Source: Oceanospirillaceae bacterium (GTDB taxonomy: Bacteria; Pseudomonadota; Gammaproteobacteria; Pseudomonadales; Balneatricaceae). From it: a stretch of 5,375 nucleotides of DNA. A program made the position numbers and the translations under genes. The DNA lies in NCBI GenBank assembly GCA_003497765.1, contig DNNY01000030.1, forward strand, positions 1-5,375, in the 5' to 3' direction. Each line of letters opens with the position of its first letter. The first letter of the stretch is position 1. The notes under the pieces are model-generated. The model was given only the letters and a program-made list of their open reading frames with translations, did not search any database and was not told the origin of the DNA. Below are positions 1 through 5,375 of this stretch, piece after piece.

Positions 1-769
1 TGAAGCCTTTGGTTACTTTGGTGCCCCAGCCCACACCCTAACGCTAACGGCTGAAGACGTTTACAATATCGCCAAACAAAAGCCTGCAGGCCTGGCCAAA
101 GCAGACTATAACGGTGATGGTGTGGTCGATCTTAAAACCGAAATGGCTTACGCCCACGCCTACTATGCAGCTGGTTTTGACAAAGGTGGCAAAACCAATT
201 ACCTGCATACAATTATGCAAGCCTATGTAGATGGCCGTAAGTTGATTACTGCTACTAACGGTCGTGACTTGAATGACGTTGAGCGTCAGCAATTAAAAGC
301 CTATGCCGATATTATTAAGACCAACTGGGAAAAGGTTATTGCTGAGGCGGTATTTAAGTATGCTGGTTCTGTATATAACGATATTGCCAAGCTAGAAGAA
401 GCCATTGCTAATAACGAAGATGCTAGCAAATTATTCCGTACCTACAGTAAGCACTGGGGTGAGTTAAAAGGTTTTGCCCTATCATTAGAAACCGGTGGCA
501 AAAATCTAGGTGCAGTAGGTGTAAAACTGAATCGCTTGCTAGGCTATAGTCCAGTACTACTTGGTAATTCCCAGATTACTGGTATTGCCAATGGGGAGTT
601 CACCCAGTCCGAAAGTATCAGTATGGGTGAATACCGTGTGCATATGATCAAGGTACAAAAACTGATGATCGATGCTTTTGGTGTAGAAGCTCGCAACAAA
701 GACGTAACTGGCGATTTGGCTGATTTAGTGGCGGCCCTTGGTGACAGCATGTCAGTTGAGAACGACTAA
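1..769 (+). CDS. DUF4856 domain-containing protein, 3' part (5' end outside window)
   Basis: The frame is open from the left edge (first full codon at 2) to TAA at 767-769, giving 255 visible residues. The start and any signal or lipoprotein peptide lie outside the window; the GTG at 122 is an internal codon, not the start. Visible landmarks are an EAFGYFGAP segment (residues 1-9), a calcium-loop-like DYNGDGVVD (35-43), a YVDGRKLI helix (75-82), and KHWGELKGFALSLE (150-163), followed by a PVLLG segment (184-188). From memory this order matches DUF4856 proteins of marine gammaproteobacteria, which are mostly predicted to be secreted or lipoproteins and have no established biochemical role. The loop has Asp/Asn/Asp/Asp at positions 1, 3, 5 and 9, but the acidic residue falls at position 13 instead of 12, so calcium binding is plausible but unproven. 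The iron-binding and di-heme genes nearby suggest a role in periplasmic iron handling; that is inference. Family call fairly confident, function unknown. Confidence 0.8.
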   Translation, partial: EAFGYFGAPAHTLTLTAEDVYNIAKQKPAGLAKADYNGDGVVDLKTEMAYAHAYYAAGFDKGGKTNYLHTIMQAYVDGRKLITATNGRDLNDVERQQLKAYADIIKTNWEKVIAEAVFKYAGSVYNDIAKLEEAIANNEDASKLFRTYSKHWGELKGFALSLETGGKNLGAVGVKLNRLLGYSPVLLGNSQITGIANGEFTQSESISMGEYRVHMIKVQKLMIDAFGVEARNKDVTGDLADLVAALGDSMSVEND

Positions 770-777
770 ACTGCCTT

Positions 778-808
778 GGTTCCCCACAGGGAGGTGGGGA
801 ATACCTTT
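778..808 (+). terminator. Candidate intrinsic terminator after the DUF4856 gene
   Basis: A perfect 8-bp GC-rich stem, TTCCCCAC (780-787) with GTGGGGAA (794-801), encloses a six-base loop AGGGAG. GG at 778-779 can extend it against CC at 804-805 across a two-base bulge. It begins nine bases after the stop codon, where a terminator is expected. The T-run that follows is only three bases (806-808), so it may be inefficient or may act as an mRNA 3'-end stabiliser. Confidence 0.5.
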
Positions 809-822
809 GGATGGGTATACAA

Positions 823-851
823 TTGCTCAAACAATGATATTGGTCAATAAT
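823..851 (+). promoter_or_regulatory. Candidate sigma70-type promoter for the hydroxylase/iron-binding gene
   Basis: TTGCTC at 823-828 (three of six matches to the -35 consensus) lies 17 bp before AATAAT at 846-851 (five of six matches to the -10 consensus). Transcription would start near 857-860, just before the leader hairpin, leaving an untranslated leader of roughly 60 bases before the ATG at 922. A second -10-like stretch, TATACAAT at 816-823, has no convincing -35. The hairpin after the preceding gene makes a separate promoter here reasonable. This is pattern matching only. Confidence 0.4.
830..848. promoter_or_regulatory. Possible Fur-like or dyad operator within the promoter spacer
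   Basis: The stretch divides as AACAAT, GATATT, G, GTCAAT. The first two hexamers match the Fur hexamer GATAAT at four and five of six positions; the third arm matches ATTATC at only two. The centre is also a perfect short dyad, CAAT-GAT-ATTG (832-842). Its position between the -35 and -10 elements suits a repressor, and iron control would fit an iron-binding product. The match is weak and AT-rich leaders often give such matches by chance. Confidence 0.25.
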
Positions 852-863
852 CCATCCACTTTA

Positions 864-895
864 GGCTGCATTTTTCGCGTATGAAAGGTGCAGCC
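864..895 (+). promoter_or_regulatory. Leader hairpin upstream of the 922 start
   Basis: The left arm 864-876 (GGCTGCATTTTTC) pairs with the right arm 883-895 (GAAAGGTGCAGCC). This gives 13 continuous base pairs in RNA, 11 Watson-Crick and two adjacent U-G wobbles, around the six-base loop GCGTAT. It ends 26 bases before the ATG at 922. No T-run follows (GTTAACGTTT), so it does not look like an intrinsic terminator. It could stabilise the 5' end of the message, bind a regulator, or control access to the short upstream ORF whose ATG (881-883) sits at the loop/stem boundary. The pairing is seen directly; the role is inferred. Confidence 0.5.
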
Positions 896-922
896 GTTAA
901 CGTTTATATGACCCAATACTAA
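881..922 (+). CDS. Possible 13-codon leader ORF with TAATG overlap to the next gene
   Basis: ATG at 881 opens a 13-residue reading frame, MKGAAVNVYMTQY, ending in TAA at 920-922. The last A of that stop is the first base of the ATG at 922 (TAATG). Such overlaps permit termination-reinitiation coupling, and the 922 ATG has no recognisable Shine-Dalgarno sequence of its own, which would make coupling useful. The leader ORF also lacks a clear ribosome-binding site, and its start lies partly in the hairpin loop. ATG 908 in the same frame is an alternative start. It may be a chance ORF. Confidence 0.2.
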   Translation: MKGAAVNVYMTQY

Positions 923-2976
923 TGGAACAATTTTTACTTGAAACCCTTGTTTGGTTAGAAACATTACTCTGGGACTGGCTTGCCAGTGTGCAGGCGATGC
1001 TGTTAGCTGCAAATAAGCGGGTGTTTGTTGGATACCTATTGAGTGCTACATTGGTAGCGCTTTTGTGGTTTTATTGGCGTCATCAATGGACTTTTAGTCG
1101 CACCTTTAAGCAACTTTTCAACCGCCAAGTTTGGTGGTCATCATCAGCACGCTTGGATTATATTTTGGTTGTGGTAAATCAAGCGGTTATGTTGTTGTTA
1201 CGGCCGTTTTTATTGGGTAAGTTATTGGTGGCCAGTACCATCTATTACGCCATGACGGACTGGGTTGTGCCCATCACTTGGACTTGGGTAGGTTATGAAT
1301 GGCTGGTGCCTCTGGCTTATACCTTAGTACTTTTTTTATTAGATGATGCTAGCCGCTACTATTTACACCGCCTAATGCATAGATGGCCGGTATTATGGGC
1401 GTTACATCGCTTACACCATAGTGCTGAGACCCTGACACCCTTTACCGTATTGCGTACCCATCCATTGGAAGCCGTACTATTTGGACTACGTAGTGCTTTG
1501 GTACAAGGTATTGTTACCGGCCTGTTTGTGTATTTGTTCGCTGACAAAGTAAGTTTATTGGGCATATTAGGTGCCAACGGCATTATTGTCATCTTTAATA
1601 TACTTGGTGCTAATTTACGGCATTCCCATGTTCCACTTAGTTATGGTAACAAACTTGAAAAGTGGCTTATATCACCGGCTCAACACCAGTTACACCATTC
1701 CAAAGATGTTGCCCACTATGATAGAAATTTTGGCGTAGCTTTAGCTATCTGGGATCGCTTAGGCGGAACTTGGTTGGCCTATGAGCCACAAACACCCTTG
1801 CAATTTGGCGTAAATGACCAATATAGACAACATAGCAATTTATGGCAGGCCTATTGGCAACCTGTAGAGCAAAGTGCTCAGTCCATTAAACGTGCCGTTC
1901 ACTCTTTGTTTGCTGTTAAGCAATCTGACCTAAAGTATTTAAGAGAAGTAGGAATTATGATCAAGAAAACCCTTAAGTGGTTGTTTGTGGTAATGACCTT
2001 GGTAAGTATACAAGCTACCTATGCTGCGCAGGTAAATGTTTACTCAGCCAGAAAAGAAGCGCTGATTAAGCCAATTCTAGATGCTTTTACTGAGCAAACT
2101 GGAATAAAAGTCAAGCTCTTAACTGGCAAGGCGGATGCTTTGCTAACTCGATTGCGCGTAGAGGGAGCCTATACGCCAGCTGATGTGTTTATTACTGTTG
2201 ATGCCGGGCGTTTACATCGTGCCAAGGAGGCCAAGGTATTGCAGCCTATACAAACAGAGGCTTGGTTAGAGAGAGTGCCAGCAGAGCTCCGTGACGATGC
2301 CAACTATTGGGTAGGCCTGACAATGCGGGCTCGACCAATCATGTACGCACCTGAGCGAGTCGATATAAGTGAGCTAGGCAATTATGAAGATTTAGCTAGT
2401 GAACAGTGGCAAGGCCGCTTATGTTTGCGTTCTTCTGAGGCAGTCTATAATCAATCTTTGGTAGCGGCGACTTTGCATGCTATTGGCGAAGAAGCCACGC
2501 GTGATTGGTTACAAGGTATGGTTGCAAACTTGGCCATACCGCCAGCTGGTGGTGATGTTGATCAGATCAAAAATGTCGCCGCAGGGCAGTGTGATGTGAC
2601 TATGGTTAATACCTATTATTTAGGGCGCATGATAAATAGTGATTTGCCTGAAGAACGTCAGGTTGCTGAGCAGATTAAGGTTTTTTGGCCTAATCAAGAT
2701 AACCGTGGCGCCCACTTTAATGTCAGTGGTGCAGGTATTACCAAGCACGCCAGTAATGTTAAAGAAGCCAATGTTCTATTGGACTTTTTGACGTCCTCAG
2801 AGGCTCAGCGTTGGTATGCAGAGATAAACAATGAGTATCCCGTTGTTGGGGGAGTAGAAAGTTCTTCCACCCTTGCTGCCTTTGGGCAAGCCAAGCGCGA
2901 CCCAATTGCGCTACAGATTCTTGGTGAAAACAACGCTAAAGCTGTGCAATTAATGGATCAGGCAAGCTGGCGCTAA
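922..2976 (+). CDS. Fusion ORF: fatty acid hydroxylase/sterol desaturase-family protein + ferric-iron substrate-binding protein
   Basis: One uninterrupted 684-residue frame holds two complete-looking proteins. Residues 1-345 are a COG3000-type membrane di-iron hydroxylase. It has hydrophobic segments near 33-52, 80-110, 115-140 and 191-230 and the family histidine clusters HRLMH (149-153), HRLHH (162-166), RHSH (233-236) and HQLHH (255-259), plus THPLE (179-183). Such enzymes hydroxylate or desaturate lipids; the substrate is unknown here. Residues 346-684 are a FutA/IdiA/FbpA-like periplasmic ferric-iron binder: signal peptide 346-368, VYSARKE (373-379; Tyr374), Tyr509, the NTYYLGR tyrosine pair (565-566), and cysteines 501 and 557, likely a disulfide. 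ATG 922 is the first possible start after the in-frame stop at 898. No ABC permease or ATPase gene is present. The merger may be a real fusion, a polyprotein split by signal peptidase, or two genes whose separating stop was lost. Domain identities are confident; the single-polypeptide state is not. Confidence 0.85.
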   Translation: MEQFLLETLVWLETLLWDWLASVQAMLLAANKRVFVGYLLSATLVALLWFYWRHQWTFSRTFKQLFNRQVWWSSSARLDYILVVVNQAVMLLLRPFLLGKLLVASTIYYAMTDWVVPITWTWVGYEWLVPLAYTLVLFLLDDASRYYLHRLMHRWPVLWALHRLHHSAETLTPFTVLRTHPLEAVLFGLRSALVQGIVTGLFVYLFADKVSLLGILGANGIIVIFNILGANLRHSHVPLSYGNKLEKWLISPAQHQLHHSKDVAHYDRNFGVALAIWDRLGGTWLAYEPQTPLQFGVNDQYRQHSNLWQAYWQPVEQSAQSIKRAVHSLFAVKQSDLKYLREVGIMIKKTLKWLFVVMTLVSIQATYAAQVNVYSARKEALIKPILDAFTEQTGIKVKLLTGKADALLTRLRVEGAYTPADVFITVDAGRLHRAKEAKVLQPIQTEAWLERVPAELRDDANYWVGLTMRARPIMYAPERVDISELGNYEDLASEQWQGRLCLRSSEAVYNQSLVAATLHAIGEEATRDWLQGMVANLAIPPAGGDVDQIKNVAAGQCDVTMVNTYYLGRMINSDLPEERQVAEQIKVFWPNQDNRGAHFNVSGAGITKHASNVKEANVLLDFLTSSEAQRWYAEINNEYPVVGGVESSSTLAAFGQAKRDPIALQILGENNAKAVQLMDQASWR
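1957..2976 (+). CDS. Alternative internal start: stand-alone secreted Fe(III) ABC transporter substrate-binding protein
   Basis: ATG 1957 is in frame with the long ORF (codon 346). It begins a textbook Sec signal peptide: MIKKTLKW, then a hydrophobic core, then QATYA with likely cleavage before AQVNVYS. The resulting 339-residue protein has the usual length and N-terminus of FutA/IdiA-type iron binders, which carry periplasmic Fe(III) to an inner-membrane ABC importer. Purine-rich ribosome-binding sequence precedes it: GAGAAG (1943-1948, eight bases before the ATG) and AGGA (1950-1953, three bases before it). By contrast the 922 start has no such sequence. Independent initiation here is therefore likely even if the long protein is also made. 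Likely iron ligands, numbered from this start, are Tyr29, Tyr164, Tyr220 and Tyr221, assigned by family pattern. This entry is an alternative product of the 922-2976 frame, not a separate locus. Confidence 0.6.
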   Translation: MIKKTLKWLFVVMTLVSIQATYAAQVNVYSARKEALIKPILDAFTEQTGIKVKLLTGKADALLTRLRVEGAYTPADVFITVDAGRLHRAKEAKVLQPIQTEAWLERVPAELRDDANYWVGLTMRARPIMYAPERVDISELGNYEDLASEQWQGRLCLRSSEAVYNQSLVAATLHAIGEEATRDWLQGMVANLAIPPAGGDVDQIKNVAAGQCDVTMVNTYYLGRMINSDLPEERQVAEQIKVFWPNQDNRGAHFNVSGAGITKHASNVKEANVLLDFLTSSEAQRWYAEINNEYPVVGGVESSSTLAAFGQAKRDPIALQILGENNAKAVQLMDQASWR

Positions 2977-3002
2977 AAATGGTTTTAGGCTTCCTTCAGC
3001 CA

Positions 3003-4160
3003 TTACAATTTATCAAGTAAATATTCATAGCGCTGGTCCGTTAAGGTACGTAAAAAGGCTTCCAGCGCTATCAATTTCGTTTCACTGAGTGCTTTTCCTT
3101 TGCTTAACTCGCTGTTAACAGTTGTTGGCACTGCAGACGTTCGCCAAGGCTTACCAGTCTCTGGATTTAACTTGTGGCCAGGCTTATGTAATTGGTTATA
3201 AAAAGCCAATACCGTGCTTAGTTTACTAAACACACCATTGTGCATATAGGGTCCAGTAATAGCTACATTACGTAAACTGGGTACTTTAAACTTACCAAGT
3301 TGATCAGGGTCTTGTATGGCAGGATTTGCCAATAAGCCTTGGTCAATTGCATGCTCACTGATACTTTTTGCCGTGTTTAAAGCCATATTAGAGGGCGTGC
3401 CAATATTGTAAAATTGGTAATTGCTAAAGGTTTCCTGGCTTGCTTCTGGTTGCTTTAACATATGGCAGGCATGGCAGTTAGTGTTGTTATTGGAGAAGAA
3501 TAGAGCCATACCCAGTTCTTCCTGTGCGGTAAGCTGATAATTGCCCGCTAGATAGCGATCATATTTTGAGTCAAATGGAGATACTTCAGGACTAGCCTCA
3601 AAAGCAGCAATGGCTTGGCTCATAGCAAGGAATGTCTGTTCTGGCTGGTGCCAGATGTGTTCTCCAAAGTGTTGGTTAAATAAACTTTTGTAGGTTGTGT
3701 TTTCCTGTAAGCGTGCAACCACCGCAGCTTTACTAGGCATCCCCATTTCACTCGGATTTAGTACTGGCAAACCAGCCTGTTGTATCAAGTTTTTAGCGCG
3801 ACCATCCCAAAATTGACCACCTACAAATACTTGCTGTTTGCTATCAAAATGAAAATCTGGAGAAAAACTAGCATAAGCAACCGCTGGGGCATGGCGATTA
3901 CCTAAAGAATGTTGGTTATCACCTAAGGAAGCCATACCATTAACCTCATTATCACGGGGGTCCACAAAACCCGCAGAGGGGTTGTGACAGGTGGCACATG
4001 ATTGGGTTCGATTGTTTGATAAGTTGACATCAAAATACAACATACGACCTAAATCGATTAATTCATTATGGTCTGTGTTGGCTATGCTAGGCATGCTTAT
4101 TGATGTCAAACACAAAATAAATAAATGCCAGTTTTTGGTCATTCTCAATTGGTATATCAT
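3003..4160 (-). CDS. Di-heme cytochrome c peroxidase / MauG-like protein
   Basis: A 385-residue secreted c-type di-heme protein of the COG1858 family. A signal peptide is visible, with probable cleavage after SIA at residue 27. Heme sites are CATCH (55-59) and CHACH (229-233). Family landmarks are the FWDGRA motif (117-122) with Trp118 at the inter-heme tryptophan position, the NPSEM loop (135-139), VPSLRNVAITGPYMHNG (293-309), and a C-terminal LEAFLRTLT helix. Classical members reduce H2O2 in the periplasm; MauG and MbnH instead oxidise protein residues. Aligned by eye to Pseudomonas CcpA, Tyr321 (AFYNQ) falls where the distal Met of the high-potential heme sits, as in MauG. The ATG at 4160 lies three bases after the stop of the upstream di-heme gene and has no clear ribosome-binding site, suggesting translational coupling. 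ATG 4142 (Met7, after TTGAGA) is a good alternative that also leaves an intact signal peptide. The gene converges on the iron-binding gene with 26 bases between stops. Confidence 0.9.
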   Translation of the reverse strand: MIYQLRMTKNWHLFILCLTSISMPSIANTDHNELIDLGRMLYFDVNLSNNRTQSCATCHNPSAGFVDPRDNEVNGMASLGDNQHSLGNRHAPAVAYASFSPDFHFDSKQQVFVGGQFWDGRAKNLIQQAGLPVLNPSEMGMPSKAAVVARLQENTTYKSLFNQHFGEHIWHQPEQTFLAMSQAIAAFEASPEVSPFDSKYDRYLAGNYQLTAQEELGMALFFSNNNTNCHACHMLKQPEASQETFSNYQFYNIGTPSNMALNTAKSISEHAIDQGLLANPAIQDPDQLGKFKVPSLRNVAITGPYMHNGVFSKLSTVLAFYNQLHKPGHKLNPETGKPWRTSAVPTTVNSELSKGKALSETKLIALEAFLRTLTDQRYEYLLDKL

Positions 4161-4163
4161 TAT

Positions 4164-5375
4164 TTACAAAGATCTTAGAAAAGTAATAAGTTGTATTTGT
4201 TCAGCTGGTGGCAAGCGACTAAATGCTAGACGACTATGCTTGGCTTCTCCGCCATGCCATAGGATGGCTTCGGATATCGTTTTTGCTCGCCCATCATGGA
4301 GATAAGCAGGCTGAGACTGATGTTGATTAAGGCCTAACCCCCATAAGGGTGCAGTGCGCCATTCCCTTCCTAGGGGTCCACTGCCTTTTAAACCTTCACC
4401 CATATCATGCAGTAAAAGATCGGTATAGGCAGGTACTAGCTGACCATCAGTAAGGGTGTAGTTATTACTATGGCAGTTTTGGCAGCCAAGTTTATTAAAT
4501 ATTGCCTGCCCTTTGAGGTGCGTATCTTGTGGCTTAGGTATTTGTAAGTTGCCTAAATAAGTGGCGATAGCTTGCAAGCGCAGGTGCGGAAGGTCTAACT
4601 CTGTGCTGCGATAGGCTTGATTGCACTTAGTTTGTGTAGGCGTACAATTTTCTTTAGTAAAGAAGGGGTTTGCAAGCCCCATGTCCAGATGGGCTGCTTT
4701 AGCTGTTTGATCAAGTAAACTGGCACTAGTATTTTTCCAGCCAAAACGGCCTATCTTGTGACTTTGATCAGCATCGGACCAGACTTTCTGTATGTGGCCA
4801 GAAATCCCATCTCCATTGTGATCGTGAGGGTCTGCTTGAGCATAAATCTGTTGCTCTGGTATTTGTTCAAGTAGGCCTAATCCTATAAGTGCAGATGCTC
4901 GTAGCAATTGTGTTTGGGTGTTAGCGTGAAGAGGTCCGTAATTTAGTTGCACAAAGTGCACCTTTGGATAACTGAGCTGAGTATGATGCTTAGCTGTTTG
5001 CCAGATAATGCGGTATTTACCTTCAAAAGGTACATCTTGTGTACCATTGATTGATATCTGTGACCCATAAACTGGATCGCTAACCCAGCTTTGTTGTTGA
5101 TTATCAAAGTTATGTAATTGCACAACAGAAGAGCGTGGAGCTTCGCCTTGAGGCCCATAACCACCTCCGCCCCTATTTTCAAGGTGGCAGGCAACACAGG
5201 TATTAGCATTAAACAAAGGGCCCAGGCCATCTCGGGCTGTGGTAGAAGCAGGAGACTCTACCCAAGGCACATGAGCGAAACTACGGCCTAGAATAAACAT
5301 ATCCTCATCGCTGTTACTTATATTTGGCTGCATATGCGTCAGGGCTTGGTTACTCCGATCTTCGGTAAATAGCTC
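4164..5375 (-). CDS. COG3488-type di-heme oxidoreductase (often misnamed thiol oxidoreductase), 5' end outside window
   Basis: The frame is open to the right edge, so 403 residues are visible and the start and signal peptide are missing. The ATG at 5333 is probably internal, because the 14 residues before it (ELFTEDRSNQALTH) continue the usual family N-terminus. Landmarks are SPASTTARDGLGPLFNA (41-57) running into heme site CVACH (60-64), a DHNGDGISG calcium-like loop (185-193), heme site CQNCH (298-302), LHDMGEGL (322-329), GREWRTAPLWGLG (336-348), YLHDGRA (358-364) and ILWHGGEA (371-378). Cys244 and Cys251 may form a disulfide. The family is related to di-heme peroxidases; its reaction is unsettled and the thiol oxidoreductase label is not well supported. 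Members commonly adjoin imelysin-type iron-uptake proteins, so an imelysin gene just beyond the right edge would not be surprising. It is the upstream partner of the MauG-like gene in a tight operon. Confidence 0.9.
   Translation of the reverse strand, partial: ELFTEDRSNQALTHMQPNISNSDEDMFILGRSFAHVPWVESPASTTARDGLGPLFNANTCVACHLENRGGGGYGPQGEAPRSSVVQLHNFDNQQQSWVSDPVYGSQISINGTQDVPFEGKYRIIWQTAKHHTQLSYPKVHFVQLNYGPLHANTQTQLLRASALIGLGLLEQIPEQQIYAQADPHDHNGDGISGHIQKVWSDADQSHKIGRFGWKNTSASLLDQTAKAAHLDMGLANPFFTKENCTPTQTKCNQAYRSTELDLPHLRLQAIATYLGNLQIPKPQDTHLKGQAIFNKLGCQNCHSNNYTLTDGQLVPAYTDLLLHDMGEGLKGSGPLGREWRTAPLWGLGLNQHQSQPAYLHDGRAKTISEAILWHGGEAKHSRLAFSRLPPAEQIQLITFLRSL

Noticed and set aside
44..292. 82-codon minus-strand ORF inside the DUF4856 gene
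   Set aside because: It is antisense to a well-supported coding frame, with no ribosome-binding site or domain; typical shadow ORF. The same applies to the minus-strand ORFs at 544-750, 648-830, 827-1012 and 1359-1592, and to 4943-5230, which overlaps the COG3488 gene in another frame.
122..769. GTG at 122 as the start of the DUF4856 gene
   Set aside because: The frame is open to the left edge and the 40 upstream residues include family-like sequence (EAFGYFGAP) and the first part of the DxNxDG loop, which the GTG would cut.
778..808. Riboswitch in the DUF4856-to-hydroxylase gap
   Set aside because: Only two simple hairpins are visible, with no multi-stem conserved core resembling a known riboswitch class.
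2977..3003. Possible bidirectional terminator between the convergent genes (GGCT 2988-2991 with AGCC 2998-3001; AATGG/CCATT alternative)
   Set aside because: The stems are only four or five bp and mutually exclusive, and the T-run on either strand is short or displaced. Termination must occur near here, but this hairpin is too weak to call.
3991..4305. 104-codon plus-strand ORF
   Set aside because: It lies antisense across the 5' end of the MauG-like gene and the 3' end of the COG3488 gene, both with clear family motifs; the translation has no recognisable domain.
4164..5333. ATG at 5333 as the start of the COG3488 gene
   Set aside because: It would lack a signal peptide, needed for c-type heme attachment in the periplasm, and the frame continues to the window edge with family-like residues.

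Overview
The window looks like moderate-GC gammaproteobacterial DNA, plausibly from a marine or aquatic species. This rests on the protein style (Sec-secreted multi-heme and iron-binding proteins, DUF4856 and COG3488 families) and is inference, since there is no rRNA or other taxonomic marker. All or nearly all products are predicted to be periplasmic or membrane proteins. No transposase, tRNA, CRISPR array or phage gene was seen.

Layout. Positions 1-769 (+) hold the 3' part of a DUF4856-type protein with an EF-hand/dockerin-like DxNxDG loop, followed by a GC-rich hairpin that may terminate it. Positions 770-921 are a leader region with a candidate sigma70-type promoter, a weak Fur-like site inside that promoter, a 13-bp-stem hairpin, and a 13-codon upstream ORF whose stop overlaps the next start (TAATG). 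Positions 922-2976 (+) are one uninterrupted 684-codon frame. It joins a complete fatty acid hydroxylase/sterol desaturase-family membrane protein to a complete FutA/IdiA-type ferric-iron substrate-binding protein that keeps its own signal peptide and internal start at 1957. Converging on it from the minus strand is a tight two-gene operon. The first gene is a COG3488 di-heme oxidoreductase (4164-5375, 5' end outside the window). The second is a MauG/cytochrome c peroxidase-like di-heme protein (3003-4160), which starts three bases after the first gene's stop.

Taken together the window reads as a periplasmic iron/heme redox locus. COG3488 proteins are known neighbours of imelysin-type iron-uptake proteins, and the substrate-binding protein carries the tyrosines typical of ferric-iron binding. 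The two di-heme proteins could control iron redox state or oxidatively modify a partner; that link is inference. The least ordinary points are the stop-less hydroxylase/iron-binding fusion with an internal signal peptide, the leader arrangement before it, and a tyrosine where classical peroxidases carry a methionine heme ligand.
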